Assembly (NCBI RefSeq): GCF_000203935.1 | Contig: NC_008577.1 | Span: forward strand, 1,612,001 to 1,676,000 | Reading direction: 5' to 3' | Source: Shewanella sp. ANA-3 | GTDB taxonomy: Bacteria; Pseudomonadota; Gammaproteobacteria; Enterobacterales; Shewanellaceae | Length of the DNA: 64,000 nucleotides | Part shown: positions 37,381 to 47,653 of the stretch, in pieces | Layout: each line of letters opens with the position of its first letter | Numbering within the stretch: the stretch's first letter is position 1 | Translations under genes and position numbers: made by a program | The notes under the pieces: model-generated | The model's database searches: none | Told to the model about the DNA's origin: nothing | The model's input: only the letters and a program-made list of their open reading frames with translations

Positions 37381-39009
37381 ATGAAGCAGACAAGCGTGAG
37401 CCAAAATTCAGCCCCACAACCGCCATCCGAGCCGACATCAAGCGACGCGCAGGATTGCCAAATATCCGCCGGGATTTGCCGTGAAGCGCGCATGAGCCGC
37501 GATCCACGTTTTGACGGTAAGTTCTTTGTGGGCGTGTTAAGTACGGGGATTTATTGCCGAACAGTGTGCCCAGCAGTAGCGCCGAAGGAAGAAAATGTGC
37601 GTTATTTTGACTCGGCCATTAAAGCTGCACAGGCGGGACTCAGGCCTTGTCTACGTTGCCGCCCCGACAGTGCTCCTGGCTCTAATCCGTGGAAAGGCAC
37701 TAACACAACCCTAGACAGAGCCATAGGTTTGATTGAAGCTGGCGCCTTATCTGGTGAGCACGGATTAACGGTCGAGGCCTTGGCGGACAAATTGGGGATC
37801 AGCAGCCGTTATTTAAATAAATTATTTACCGCAGGATTTGGCACTTCACCTAAACAATTTGCCCTCTATCGTCAGTTATTGTTCGCAAAGCAGTTGTTGC
37901 ATCAGACGCAGTTGCCCATCACTCAGGTCGCCCTTGCCGCAGGCTTTAACAGTATTCGCCGTTTTAACGAGGCATTTCAGCAGGCGCTGCAATTAACGCC
38001 CACCCAGTTGCGAAAATCCAGTCAGAAATCGACTATTAAAATAGACGACGGGGAGAGTACTGAACTCGCTTGTTCACAGGAGATGCCAGCGCACAGCTTG
38101 AGTCTGTATCAGTATTATCGACCGCCGCTCGATTGGTCGGCGCAATTAGCCTTTTATCGCCTGCGCGCCGTCGAAGGCATGGAATGGTTTAGTGAGAGTG
38201 TAGCCCCTCACTTCCATGAGGCGATTGACCCAAATATACCACTTGAGTATGGCCGCACCCTGCAAATTGAGGATATTCGCGCAGTGGTACATATCGTCCA
38301 TGAGGCGCCTTTGCATCGCTTTAAAATCACGCTGACGTTAACGCCTGACTCGCCCTTATCGGGTCTACAAAAGCTCATCACCCAAGTGCGGCGCATTTTA
38401 GATCTCGATGCAGATATGCAGAAGATTGAACACAACCTTCAGCATTTGACCGATCTTAAACTCAGTAGCAAATCCGGGCTTAGGATCCCCGGCGCAGGCG
38501 CGGTGTTTGAGGCGGGTTGCCGAGCCGTCTTAGGTCAGCAGGTGAGCGTAGTGCAGGCGACTAAATTACTGAATATATTGGTCGAAGCCTATGGCGAGTG
38601 CTTTAGTTTAAACGGACGGGAATATCGCCTGTTTCCTACGCCGCAGGCGATTCGTGATGCGAGTCTCGATGAGCTTAAAATGCCCGGTGCCCGCAAACTG
38701 GCGCTCAATGCGCTTGCAGCCTTTATCTGTGAGCAGCCCGAAGCCTCAGTCGATGAGTGGATTGGGGTAAAAGGCATAGGCCCTTGGACCATTGCCTACG
38801 CCAAATTACGTGGACTTGGCGATCCGAATATCTTCTTGCACACGGATTTAATTGTTAAAAAACAATTGTTAGCCTGTGTTGCCGAGCAAAGTGGCTTGGA
38901 TATTGAAACGGTAAAACAGCTGGATTATACGGCGCTTGCACAGCGGGTGAGTGCGGATATCGCCCCTTGGGGAAGTTATTTGACCTTCCAGCTGTGGTCC
39001 AATGCATAG
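37381..39009 (+). CDS. alkA: Ada-AraC-AlkA fusion: DNA-3-methyladenine glycosylase with regulatory domain
   Basis: Three-part protein of about 542 residues. First an Ada-type methyl-phosphotriester domain with four Cys (STGIYCRTVCP and GLRPCLRCRPD). Then an AraC-type helix-turn-helix pair (VEALADKLGISSRYLNKLF, PITQVALAAGFNSIRRFNEAFQ). Last an AlkA N-domain and a HhH-GPD glycosylase (VKGIGPWTIAYAKLRGLG with catalytic Asp in FLHTDLIVKK). It removes alkylated bases and probably senses DNA methylation to switch on alkylation repair. A GTG at 37366 could also start it; GGA 7 nt before the ATG favours 37381. ogt follows. Confidence 0.93.
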   Translation: MKQTSVSQNSAPQPPSEPTSSDAQDCQISAGICREARMSRDPRFDGKFFVGVLSTGIYCRTVCPAVAPKEENVRYFDSAIKAAQAGLRPCLRCRPDSAPGSNPWKGTNTTLDRAIGLIEAGALSGEHGLTVEALADKLGISSRYLNKLFTAGFGTSPKQFALYRQLLFAKQLLHQTQLPITQVALAAGFNSIRRFNEAFQQALQLTPTQLRKSSQKSTIKIDDGESTELACSQEMPAHSLSLYQYYRPPLDWSAQLAFYRLRAVEGMEWFSESVAPHFHEAIDPNIPLEYGRTLQIEDIRAVVHIVHEAPLHRFKITLTLTPDSPLSGLQKLITQVRRILDLDADMQKIEHNLQHLTDLKLSSKSGLRIPGAGAVFEAGCRAVLGQQVSVVQATKLLNILVEAYGECFSLNGREYRLFPTPQAIRDASLDELKMPGARKLALNALAAFICEQPEASVDEWIGVKGIGPWTIAYAKLRGLGDPNIFLHTDLIVKKQLLACVAEQSGLDIETVKQLDYTALAQRVSADIAPWGSYLTFQLWSNA

Positions 39010-39137
39010 GCATTTCAGGCCACTCGTTATTGTTCCAGTGACTAGGAACCAGTGACGAGGCTCCATATGAGAGCCACTATTAACTATTTGAAACACAGTA
39101 CGAAAACACTGTACTAAAGCCGTTTACGAGACCCATT

Positions 39138-39704
39138 ATGAGCCCGAATATATCCCAACTGATTAGCGCGCCAACGGCTAAAGATTATCAGCCGTGCGTT
39201 GTCGATACCTTAAATACCCCTGTCGGCATACTACAACTCAATGCCAATGCCTACGGATTGAGCCACTTAACGGTCGTTGGGTCGAGCCGAACGGAGATCC
39301 CGCTAAAGGTTGCAACTGATGATGAACTCACGCGGGCTAAAAGCCATATTGAACAGGCAAAGGCCCAGCTTCAGGAATATTTTCGCGGTGAGCTAACTGA
39401 GTTCCACTTAAGCTTAGCGCCTAAGGGAACCGAATTTCAGCAGCAGGTGTGGCAGGCGCTGGTACAGGTCGGTTATGGGCAAAGTTGCAGTTATGGCGAT
39501 ATCGCCCAGCGTATCGACAGACCCAAAGCCGTCAGGGCGGTGGGAGCCGCAAATGGTGCCAATCCCATCGCGATTATTGTGCCCTGTCACCGTATCATTG
39601 GTAAAAATGGCCAATTAACTGGTTATGCCTATGGACTCACGATGAAACAACAGCTGTTAATGCTGGAATCGACAAGCAAGGGGGCGGATTTTACGTTAGA
39701 ATAG
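39138..39704 (+). CDS. ogt: Methylated-DNA-[protein]-cysteine S-methyltransferase
   Basis: Suicide repair protein of 188 residues that takes methyl groups from O6-methylguanine onto its own Cys150 in the IVPCHRII motif. The helix-turn-helix and Arg finger segment (IAQRIDRPKAVRAVGAANGANP) is intact. The upstream Ada-AlkA fusion lacks this domain, so the pair together equals the functions of Ada plus AlkA. The 128-bp gap leaves room for its own promoter or co-transcription. Confidence 0.96.
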   Translation: MSPNISQLISAPTAKDYQPCVVDTLNTPVGILQLNANAYGLSHLTVVGSSRTEIPLKVATDDELTRAKSHIEQAKAQLQEYFRGELTEFHLSLAPKGTEFQQQVWQALVQVGYGQSCSYGDIAQRIDRPKAVRAVGAANGANPIAIIVPCHRIIGKNGQLTGYAYGLTMKQQLLMLESTSKGADFTLE

Positions 39705-39741
39705 CGGTCATATTTGTTATTGATGAGCCATGTAATTTTTT

Positions 39742-41025
39742 ATGACCCAAGCTTCTTCCTCCGTTGCCAGCTTTGCCGAACTTGGCATTATTGCGCCCCT
39801 GTGTAATCGACTCTCTGAGCTGACCTATGCGGCGCCTACGCCCATACAAGCGGCGACTATTCCGGCCGTGCTCAGTGGACGGGACGTATTAGCGGGGGCG
39901 AATACGGGCTCAGGCAAAACGGCCGCCTTTGCCGTGCCGTTATTACAGCGCCTGTTTGAGGCGAAAACCGCGGAAAAATCGGCAGGCCAAGTGCGTTGTT
40001 TGGTACTCGTGCCAACCCGCGAATTGGCGCAGCAAGTTGCCGATAGCTTTTTATCCTATGCCTCTCACTTCAATGGCCAACTTAAGATAGTTGCGGCGTT
40101 TGGTGGCGTGTCTGTCAATCTGCAAATGCAAAGCTTACGCGCGGGAGCCGATGTGTTGGTGGCAACGCCTGGCCGTTTATTGGATTTATTAGCCAGCAAT
40201 GCGCTTAAGTTAAATCGCGTCTCGGCCTTAGTGTTGGATGAAGCAGACCGAATGCTAAGCCTTGGGTTTACTGATGAATTAAATCAAGTGCTTGAGGCGC
40301 TGCCGTCCAAGAAACAAACCTTATTATATTCGGCGACATTCCCTGAAGAAGTGCGTGCACTCACGGCCAAATTACTCCATCAACCGCTTGAATATCATCT
40401 GCAAAGTGAGCAAGAAAGCACCATTGAACAGCGCGTTATCACAGTCAACCGTGAACAAAAAACGGCGCTGTTGGCACACTTGATAAAACAGCATCAGTGG
40501 TCGCAGGCGCTTATTTTTGTCAGTGCTAAAAACACCTGTAATCACCTCGCACAGAAGCTGTCTAAACGTGGGATCAGTGCCGAAGTCTTCCATGGCGATA
40601 AGGCGCAAGGTGCGCGAACTCGAGTACTCGATGGTTTTAAAAGTGGTGAAATCAGTGTGTTGATTGCGACCGATATCGCAGCCCGCGGTATTGATATTGA
40701 TAAACTCCCAGTGGTGATTAACTTCGATTTACCAAGAAGTCCGGCCGATTATATGCACCGTATTGGCCGTAGCGGCCGCGCGGGAGAGGCGGGTTTGGCG
40801 GTGACCTTGATTTCACATGAGGAATATCATCACTTCGGCGTGATAGAAAAGAAAAACAAAATCAAACTTGTACGTGAACAAATCCCAGGATTTGAAGCGA
40901 ATGCCGAGATGCCACTCGAAGTGTTAGCGCAGGAAAAACCGCAGGCTAAACCCGAAGGCACCGGCAAGAAAAAGCGTAAACAGTTACCCGCGGCGAACCT
41001 TGAATTTTGGGGTAAAAAGTCTTAA
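39742..41025 (+). CDS. DEAD-box ATP-dependent RNA helicase
   Basis: RNA helicase of 427 residues, RhlE-like by overall form. Motifs in order: Q motif (TYAAPTPIQAATIP), motif I ANTGSGKT, Ia PTRELAQQV, motif II VLDEADRML, motif III SATF, motif IV LIFVSA, V ATDIAARGID and VI HRIGRSGRAG. The short basic tail (GTGKKKRKQLPAANLEFWGKK) has no extra RNA-binding domain. It lies 37 bp after ogt and 17 bp before the phosphatase gene, so at least the last two are probably co-transcribed. Confidence 0.95.
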   Translation: MTQASSSVASFAELGIIAPLCNRLSELTYAAPTPIQAATIPAVLSGRDVLAGANTGSGKTAAFAVPLLQRLFEAKTAEKSAGQVRCLVLVPTRELAQQVADSFLSYASHFNGQLKIVAAFGGVSVNLQMQSLRAGADVLVATPGRLLDLLASNALKLNRVSALVLDEADRMLSLGFTDELNQVLEALPSKKQTLLYSATFPEEVRALTAKLLHQPLEYHLQSEQESTIEQRVITVNREQKTALLAHLIKQHQWSQALIFVSAKNTCNHLAQKLSKRGISAEVFHGDKAQGARTRVLDGFKSGEISVLIATDIAARGIDIDKLPVVINFDLPRSPADYMHRIGRSGRAGEAGLAVTLISHEEYHHFGVIEKKNKIKLVREQIPGFEANAEMPLEVLAQEKPQAKPEGTGKKKRKQLPAANLEFWGKKS

Positions 41026-41042
41026 TTCCTTGGACGTGAGTT

Positions 41043-41561
41043 ATGCTTAGTGCATCTCATGTCCCTTCGCATCTGGTTTGTGGGAGCAGTATGCAGCATC
41101 TATTTTGGTTAGTTGAAGGCAAGATCGCGGGTCGAAGTGGCCCCAACAAGGACCCTTGGGATTTAGCCGAGCTTAAGTCTTTGGGGATCCGTGCGGTGTT
41201 ATCTGTGAATGGCGGTGAGGGCTGTGAGCCTGGCAGTTTTAAGCACCACGGACTGCGTTATGAATGCATTCCTTTTTCCCGCAATGTCCCGCCGCAGGAA
41301 GGGGATGTTGCTATATGTGTTGCTCAGTTACCGCGGGCGCTGGCCTTTATTCAGCAGTGTGAAGCCGATAACTTGCCCGTGCTAATCCATTGCCGATCGG
41401 GTAAAGACCGTACAGGGCTTATTATGGCCTATTACTTGATGGTGAATGGCGCCGCGCCTTTGCATGCCGTTAGCCAAGTGCGCAGCATTCGCGACATTGC
41501 GTTTACTGCCGAAGGTTGGGATCAGTTTGCCTTCGATGTGCTCTATGCGTTACAGGAATAA
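41043..41561 (+). CDS. Dual-specificity/tyrosine phosphatase-like protein
   Basis: A 172-residue protein with the cysteine phosphatase loop HCRSGKDRTG (nucleophile Cys117, Arg123) and a general-acid region before it (PFSRNVPPQEGD). No signal peptide, so cytoplasmic. It follows the helicase gene by 17 bp. The substrate could be a protein, a nucleotide or a phosphoinositol-like compound; the sequence does not decide. The start ATG at 41043 has GGACG upstream; an internal ATG giving MQHLFWLVEGKIAGRSGPNKD (split over two segments) is another possible start. Confidence 0.85.
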   Translation: MLSASHVPSHLVCGSSMQHLFWLVEGKIAGRSGPNKDPWDLAELKSLGIRAVLSVNGGEGCEPGSFKHHGLRYECIPFSRNVPPQEGDVAICVAQLPRALAFIQQCEADNLPVLIHCRSGKDRTGLIMAYYLMVNGAAPLHAVSQVRSIRDIAFTAEGWDQFAFDVLYALQE

Positions 41562-41709
41562 CCATCTGAATTCATAAAATAAGGAATACCATTTAGTGAC
41601 GATATTAGGGATATCATCGCGCAATTGTGGCGCCACCTTCGCCAACACAATCGCTCAGCATCTTGCCAAGGAGATAGGGCAACAACGCAAGAGTTATCCC
41701 GTCAAACAA

Positions 41710-43230
41710 ATGGTATTTCGTCTCTCGCTTCCCTTTTGGGGGCTTTTGCTCCTGTTGATTAACGGTTGTAGCTCAATGGCAGAATTACCCGCAAAATCAA
41801 TTGAAACAGCCTATCCCTTAGCCGAAAACTCCACCCTGTATCAGGCGGTAAAAACCGCCATCGCGCAGCATTCCGAGCAAACTGGGGTGTTTCCCCTCGG
41901 TGATGGGGTCGATGCCTTCGTCGCTCGCTTGTTGCTGATTGAGTCCGCCGTCAGTAGTATCGATCTGCAATATTATATTTATCGTAATGATGAAACCGGC
42001 CGCTTGCTGACGTGGTTTTTATTGGATGCCGCGGATCGCGGGGTGCGAGTGCGTTTATTGCTGGATGATATGACCAGTGCCGACATGGACGAGCAGCTAA
42101 TCGCCCTCGCGCGCCACCCTAACATCAATATTCGGCTGTTTAACCCAAGCACAGAGCGTAATTACCGCGGCCTTGCCATGTTGTTTGGTTTTAGTCGCTT
42201 AAACCACAGAATGCACAATAAATCGTTCACAGTGGACAATGTGATGACCATTGTTGGTGGACGTAATATTGGTGATGAGTATTTTGCGGCGAATCGTGAC
42301 CTCGAATTTGGTGACTTTGACCTGTTAGCCATGGGTGATGCCGTGCCTAAGGTATCCGACGAATTTGATCGATATTGGAATGCCGACACGACCCATCCAA
42401 TTGAAGTCTTAAGTGACCATAATCCCACGCATGCGGAGCTTGAGGCGCTGGCGCAGCGGGTGAGTGAACAGCGTGAACAGTCCAAATCCAGCGAATATGT
42501 GAAGCGCTTAGCCGAAAGCCAATTATTGGCAAATTTGCAGAGCGATAGCATGACTTGGTTTTGGGGCAAAGCCTTAGTGCTGGTTGACCCGCCCGATAAA
42601 TTGCAGCAGGGCGATAAATCCACTTGGTTGCTCAGCCAGTTATTACCTTACCTGACGCAGGTGGAGTCCGAGTTACTCATCATTTCGCCTTATTTTGTGC
42701 CGACGCAATCGGGAACCGATCTGCTCACACTTTTGGCGCAGTCGGGTAAGCGGGTACGAGTCATTACTAATAGTCTGGCGGCGACCGATGTGCTGGCGGT
42801 GCATGCGGGATATAAGCAATATCGAAAAACCTTGTTGGCCGCGGGCGTCGAAATCTACGAAGTGAAAGCACAGGCAGGGGAGCGCTCCCACAGCTGGCAT
42901 GGCAGCTCAAAAAGCAGCCTGCACGCAAAATCATTTGTATTTGATAATAATCAGATATTTGTGGGCTCATTTAATTTTGATCCCCGTTCTGCTGCGGTGA
43001 ATACCGAGCTTGGATTGTTGATCACTCAGCCACAATTGAGTGGCCATGTCAGCCATAATATTGAGGAGAAGCTCGCGACGAATACCTATCGACTCGCCTT
43101 GGAGGATGGCGATCTCGTCTGGTGGGACGATGGGGCGCAGCAGCGCTACGACAGTGAGCCAGACGCGGGATTTTGGCGTATCTTTGTCGCCGATTTTCTC
43201 GGGCTATTGCCAATAGAGTCACAGTTATAA
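41710..43230 (+). CDS. Phospholipase D-family lipoprotein (cardiolipin synthase-like)
   Basis: Two-domain PLD-superfamily protein. Each half has an HKD motif: HNKSFTVDN with GGRNIGDEYF, and HAKSFVFDN with GSFNFDPRSA. Started at the ATG at 41710 it has a lipoprotein signal with lipobox LINGC and about 506 residues. The frame stays open upstream to a GTG at 41596 (AAGGA 10 nt before), which would bury the signal behind 38 residues, so the later start is preferred. It resembles ClsC-like phosphatidyltransferases, but an envelope phosphodiesterase is equally possible. Confidence 0.85.
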   Translation: MVFRLSLPFWGLLLLLINGCSSMAELPAKSIETAYPLAENSTLYQAVKTAIAQHSEQTGVFPLGDGVDAFVARLLLIESAVSSIDLQYYIYRNDETGRLLTWFLLDAADRGVRVRLLLDDMTSADMDEQLIALARHPNINIRLFNPSTERNYRGLAMLFGFSRLNHRMHNKSFTVDNVMTIVGGRNIGDEYFAANRDLEFGDFDLLAMGDAVPKVSDEFDRYWNADTTHPIEVLSDHNPTHAELEALAQRVSEQREQSKSSEYVKRLAESQLLANLQSDSMTWFWGKALVLVDPPDKLQQGDKSTWLLSQLLPYLTQVESELLIISPYFVPTQSGTDLLTLLAQSGKRVRVITNSLAATDVLAVHAGYKQYRKTLLAAGVEIYEVKAQAGERSHSWHGSSKSSLHAKSFVFDNNQIFVGSFNFDPRSAAVNTELGLLITQPQLSGHVSHNIEEKLATNTYRLALEDGDLVWWDDGAQQRYDSEPDAGFWRIFVADFLGLLPIESQL

Positions 43231-43321
43231 GCTAAGGTGACTAAATAGCGGTTTTAGCTATCGCAACTCATTTTGTGAACCGTTATGATAAAAACAGAAT
43301 AGTTAATGAGAATTTAGGTTT

Positions 43322-44221
43322 ATGAAAAGCAAGGCAAGTCAGTCCCAAGGGCTATTACTGTTTCGGTTGTCGCAAACACAGGTCTTTGCTCTGGGCACGC
43401 TTAAAATCCGTGAGTTAGTGCCTTACACTCCGCTAAGTAAAATTCCTCAATCTCATCCGACTATCATGGGAGCCGCAACGATTCGCGGCCATACCATTCC
43501 TGTGGTAGATATGGCGGCAGCGATTGGTTATCGCCCCATCAGCGATGAAGAGCGCCAACATTGCTATATCATCATTACCGATTGTCAGCGGATGATTATC
43601 GGCTTTTTGGTGCGTGCGATTGATAAGATCATCGAGTGCAATTGGCGCGATATTGAAGCGCCATCGGCTAATTTAGGCCGTAATGCCTTTTTAACCGGAG
43701 TGACACGTTACGATAATCAGCTGGTGCAGTTACTCGACGTTGAGTTGTTGCTGTCGAAGGTCTTCCCCGATGCGCCCGAGGCCAATCGCGCCATTTTAAC
43801 TGACGTGCAGCGCGAGAAGTTAAAACCCATGCGTATTTTGCTGGTGGATGATTCTAAGGTCGCGCGCAAACAACTTTCCGATGCGCTCGATAGCATTAAC
43901 ATTCCCTATTTTGTGACCCCAGACGGTAAAGAGGCGCTCTCGATTATGGAACAGGCCGCCGCCGAGCATCATCCTATCGATATTCTGGTCAGCGATATTG
44001 AAATGCCTGGACTCGATGGTTATGAGCTGGCGTTTGAAGTGCGTGACAATCCTCTTCTCGCCAAAGCTTATATCATTCTGCATACCTCACTTTCGAGCGA
44101 GATCAGCGTCAGCCAAGCCCACCAAGTTGGCGCAAATGAGGCGCTGACAAAGTTTGATGCCCATGAGCTGGTGGAAGCCATGCTGCGGGGCGCCGATTTA
44201 GCGGCTACGCGGGCGAATTAG
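43322..44221 (+). CDS. cheV: Chemotaxis coupling protein CheV
   Basis: A 299-residue fusion of an N-terminal CheW domain (about 8-160) and a C-terminal response receiver (about 175-295) with phosphorylation site Asp225 (SDIEMPGLDGYEL) and the conserved Lys in EALTKFDAHEL. CheV links chemoreceptors to CheA and is thought to act as an adaptation or phosphate-sink element. It stands alone, away from a chemotaxis operon, as cheV paralogues often do. Confidence 0.95.
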   Translation: MKSKASQSQGLLLFRLSQTQVFALGTLKIRELVPYTPLSKIPQSHPTIMGAATIRGHTIPVVDMAAAIGYRPISDEERQHCYIIITDCQRMIIGFLVRAIDKIIECNWRDIEAPSANLGRNAFLTGVTRYDNQLVQLLDVELLLSKVFPDAPEANRAILTDVQREKLKPMRILLVDDSKVARKQLSDALDSINIPYFVTPDGKEALSIMEQAAAEHHPIDILVSDIEMPGLDGYELAFEVRDNPLLAKAYIILHTSLSSEISVSQAHQVGANEALTKFDAHELVEAMLRGADLAATRAN

Positions 44222-44393
44222 GCCCCATGTTGGATTTTTGTAAGGGTTTTGCAGGGGCAGGGTAATTTAATCGGCTTATTTCCCTGCAAAGCTAGACAAG
44301 TTCGATCACATCCTATAAAAACCTTATTGGCCTCGATTTTGAAGGTGTGGGGTGGGGAAACTCAGCCGAAATATAATAACGATAGGTTAAGTA

Positions 44394-45620
44394 ATGAAAC
44401 AAGAATCGTCTTTGTTAGCCAAGTTGGCTAATGGCAGTTTGGTGCTGCAAATTCTCGTGGGGATCATCGCTGGTGTGAGTCTAGCCAGTTTTTCACATGA
44501 AGCCGCAAAGCAAGTCGCGTTTTTAGGAAGTCTCTTCGTAGGTGCATTAAAAGCCATTGCACCTATTCTGGTGTTTATCCTAGTGGCGTCTTCCATCGCC
44601 AATCAAAAGAAAAATACTCAAACCAATATGCGTCCGATAGTGGTGCTGTACTTATTTGGCACCTTCGCTGCTGCGTTAACCGCCGTGGTGTTAAGTATGA
44701 TGTTCCCAACCAATTTAGTGTTGGTCGCTGGCGTTGAGGGCACCAGCCCGCCGCAGGGCATTGGCGAAGTGATCAATACCTTACTCTTTAAACTGGTTGA
44801 TAACCCAGTCAATGCGTTAATGACGGGCAACTACATTGGCATTTTGGCTTGGGGTGTGGGTTTAGGTTTAGCCCTGCACCATGCGAGCGACTCGACCAAG
44901 CAAGTGTTTGCCGATGTGAGCCACGGTATTTCGCAAATGGTGCGTTTTATCATTCGTTTAGCGCCTATCGGTATTTTTGGTCTGGTGGCGGCAACCTTTG
45001 CCGAAACCGGTTTTGCCGCCATTGCCGGTTACGCCAAGCTATTGGCCGTGTTACTCGGCGCGATGGCTATCATAGCTTTGATTGTTAACCCGCTGATTGT
45101 TTACGTGAAAATTAAACGTAATCCCTATCCTTTAGTGATCCGTTGTCTGCGCGAAAGTGGCGTAACCGCATTTTTCACCCGCTCGAGTGCGGCGAACATT
45201 CCGGTGAATATGGCGCTGTGTGAAAAGTTAAAGCTGCATGAAGATACCTATTCTGTCTCTATTCCTCTAGGTGCAACCATCAACATGGGCGGCGCGGCGA
45301 TTACCATCACCGTGCTGACCTTAGCCGCGGCGCATACCTTAGGGATTCAGGTGGATTTATTAACGGCGTTACTGCTGAGTGTCGTGGCGGCAATTTCGGC
45401 CTGTGGCGCATCGGGTGTGGCCGGTGGTTCGTTACTACTTATTCCACTGGCCTGTAGCCTGTTTGGTATTTCCAATGATGTGGCCATGCAAGTGGTTGCC
45501 GTTGGCTTTATTATCGGGGTTATCCAAGATGCGGCCGAAACCGCACTGAATAGCTCTACGGATGTGATTTTTACCGCCGCAGCTTGTGAAGCCGCTGAAA
45601 ACAAAGCTAAACTTGGATAA
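44394..45620 (+). CDS. sstT: Serine/threonine:Na+ symporter SstT
   Basis: Dicarboxylate/amino acid:cation symporter family protein, 408 residues, inner membrane. The family core is clear: [18 protein letters not shown] (helical hairpin 1), [19 protein letters not shown] (TM7 NMxG motif), and [23 protein letters not shown] (hairpin 2). Full-length match to SstT with [20 protein letters not shown] at the start. A terminator follows 36 bp after the stop. Confidence 0.95.
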   Translation: MKQESSLLAKLANGSLVLQILVGIIAGVSLASFSHEAAKQVAFLGSLFVGALKAIAPILVFILVASSIANQKKNTQTNMRPIVVLYLFGTFAAALTAVVLSMMFPTNLVLVAGVEGTSPPQGIGEVINTLLFKLVDNPVNALMTGNYIGILAWGVGLGLALHHASDSTKQVFADVSHGISQMVRFIIRLAPIGIFGLVAATFAETGFAAIAGYAKLLAVLLGAMAIIALIVNPLIVYVKIKRNPYPLVIRCLRESGVTAFFTRSSAANIPVNMALCEKLKLHEDTYSVSIPLGATINMGGAAITITVLTLAAAHTLGIQVDLLTALLLSVVAAISACGASGVAGGSLLLIPLACSLFGISNDVAMQVVAVGFIIGVIQDAAETALNSSTDVIFTAAACEAAENKAKLG

Positions 45621-45656
45621 AGTGTGCTGTTGTTAGTGTAGAAAAAGTATCATAAG

Positions 45657-45684
45657 AGCAGTCACCACGGTGGCTGCTTTTTTT
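45657..45684 (+). terminator. Terminator of sstT
   Basis: Stem AGCAG-T-CACC (45657-45666) with GGTG-G-CTGCT (45669-45678), one T/G wobble pair, then a seven-T run. The next gene begins only 13 bp later, so its promoter must overlap or it depends on read-through. Confidence 0.85.
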
Positions 45685-45696
45685 ATGGGAGTAGTT

Positions 45697-46221
45697 ATGA
45701 TCCTTTTCGATTTTAAGGACTTAGATGCGGCTAAGTCTTGGTATGGCGTCAATGATACCGTGATGGGTGGCCTGTCACGCAGTAGGCTCACCATCTCACC
45801 TTTAGGTTATGGGATGTTTAGCGGCCATGTGTCGCTCGCCAATGGGGGTGGCTTTGCCTCGGTGCGCTGCGAGTTTTCGCCGCTTGATGTCGGCGAGTTT
45901 AGTGGGATTTACCTCGAACTCGACCGCGACAGAAGCAAGCACTACAAAGTGAACCTTAAGGATGCCGATACGCCGCAGAGCACGGTTTATCAGGCGCCAA
46001 TGCCCGATGCTAAGCATCAATCCTTTGGCGTTAACGGTGGCAGTATTATTCACTGGCAACGCATCGAAATCCCTTTTACAGCGTTTCATCCCCAGTGCCG
46101 TGGTAAGCCGATTGAGCGTGCTGCGATAGATTTAAGCCGTTTGACTAGCATAGGGCTGGTGATTGGTGCGCAGCAAAGTGGTGATTTTTCGTTGAAGATT
46201 AAATCGATAGGTTGCTATTAA
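45697..46221 (+). CDS. CIA30-family protein
   Basis: A 174-residue protein of the CIA30/NDUFAF1-like family, seen in the N-terminal NDTVMGGLSRSRL, GFASVRCEF and the GLVIGAQQSGDFSLKIKSI end; the fold is a galactose-binding jelly roll. In mitochondria the family helps assemble complex I; in bacteria the role is unclear. The ATG was chosen because GGGAG lies 5 nt upstream; the frame extends further back into the sstT terminator, which is unlikely to be coding. Possibly carbohydrate or cofactor binding; no catalytic residues recognised. Confidence 0.85.
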   Translation: MILFDFKDLDAAKSWYGVNDTVMGGLSRSRLTISPLGYGMFSGHVSLANGGGFASVRCEFSPLDVGEFSGIYLELDRDRSKHYKVNLKDADTPQSTVYQAPMPDAKHQSFGVNGGSIIHWQRIEIPFTAFHPQCRGKPIERAAIDLSRLTSIGLVIGAQQSGDFSLKIKSIGCY

Positions 46222-46273
46222 AGGGATAACCCTAAGTGTATCCCTTTACGTTAATCGCTCAATTTAGAGTGAT

Positions 46274-47653
46274 TTAGGCGCCGACAATCCCCAATGGCGT
46301 GGCATGCTCCCACGCGCCGCGGGTAAAGTCGGGGAAGTTGACCGAGTTGCTGCGGTTATTCAGCGATTGCTCACTTAAAATATTCACCACAGACCAAGCG
46401 GCGCCATCGTACACATCCTGATCGAGCGCCTCGCCGTTACGTAGGCAATAGACCATACGCCAGAGCATCACAAAATCCATCCCGCCGTGACCGCCGTTGA
46501 TTTCGGCTTCTTTACCAATTCGTTGCCAGAGTGGATGATCGTATTTGTCATACCACTTTTGCATGTCCATATCCCACTCGTGGTAACTCTTACCAAAACC
46601 GCCGTGCTCAACGGCAATCCGATTTGGGAATCCGGCAAAAACGCCATTGGTGCCTTGAATAAGATTATGGCGGCTGTAGGGCCGAGGAGTAGTGGTATCG
46701 TGCTGAACCATAATGGTTCGGCCCTTAACGGTTTTAATCAGGCTAGTGCTCATATCGCCATTGATGTACTTGAGCTGATTACGCTCATGATCGGCAGGGA
46801 ATTCTCGTTTGGCATACAGCGCGCGACCGAGCGCGGGTGAACTCATGGAGGTGAGATAATCGAAACGATCACCGCGGTTGATGTTCATATATTGAGAAAT
46901 CGGCCCTAAGCCGTGGGTCGGATATAAGTTACCGTTGCGTTTGGTGTGCCAATAGGTGCGCCACGAACCGGTTTTATGGTCGATTTCCTTCATTTGCCAG
47001 CGCAGCTCATGGATATAAGCCGCCTCACCGTGGAGCAGCTCGCCAAACACACCTTGGCGCACCATGTTGAGCACCATCAATTCTTCGCGGCCGTAATTGA
47101 CGTTCTCCATCATCATGCAGTTTTTCTGGGTGCGTTCGGCGGTGTCGACAAGTTGCCAGCATTCTTCCACCGTCAGTGCCAATGGCACTTCCACAAAGGC
47201 GTGTTTACCACTTTCCATGGTATCTATGGCCATGGGAGCGTGCCATTCCCACGGGGTTGAAATAATCACAATATCGATATCATCGCGGTTTAACAGTTCG
47301 CGATAGCTGAGATCATTCCCCGTGTAGACCGCAGGTTTTGGCCGGTTTTGTTTAACGATATGCTCAACGGCTCTATCGATAACGGCTTGGTGGGTATCAC
47401 AAATGGCTTTAAGTTCCACGCCTTCTAAGTGACAGAATTGTTCGACATGGCTAAAACCCCGCTCTCCCACACCGATAAAACCGACTCTAACCAGCTCCAT
47501 TTTTGGGGCGATAAGTCCGATCACGGATTTTCCAACGCGGGGTTTAGGGGCAACGCTGCTGGCGTTGGCATTGAGGGCAATATTGGCCGTAACCAGACCT
47601 GCGGTAACGGCGCCCGCAGCTTTTAGAAAATGGCGGCGATGAATATTGTGCAT
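46274..47653 (-). CDS. Tat-exported Gfo/Idh/MocA-fold protein, GH109-type glycosidase
   Basis: NAD-binding protein of 459 residues. The N-terminus is a twin-arginine signal ([12 protein letters not shown]). The Rossmann domain starts at [12 protein letters not shown]. The segments [34 protein letters not shown] and [16 protein letters not shown] match glycosidase family 109, which hydrolyses alpha-N-acetylgalactosaminides through an NAD-dependent redox mechanism. Tat export fits a cofactor-loaded enzyme. No sugar-transport genes adjoin. A related oxidoreductase role cannot be excluded. Confidence 0.85.
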   Translation of the reverse strand: MHNIHRRHFLKAAGAVTAGLVTANIALNANASSVAPKPRVGKSVIGLIAPKMELVRVGFIGVGERGFSHVEQFCHLEGVELKAICDTHQAVIDRAVEHIVKQNRPKPAVYTGNDLSYRELLNRDDIDIVIISTPWEWHAPMAIDTMESGKHAFVEVPLALTVEECWQLVDTAERTQKNCMMMENVNYGREELMVLNMVRQGVFGELLHGEAAYIHELRWQMKEIDHKTGSWRTYWHTKRNGNLYPTHGLGPISQYMNINRGDRFDYLTSMSSPALGRALYAKREFPADHERNQLKYINGDMSTSLIKTVKGRTIMVQHDTTTPRPYSRHNLIQGTNGVFAGFPNRIAVEHGGFGKSYHEWDMDMQKWYDKYDHPLWQRIGKEAEINGGHGGMDFVMLWRMVYCLRNGEALDQDVYDGAAWSVVNILSEQSLNNRSNSVNFPDFTRGAWEHATPLGIVGA

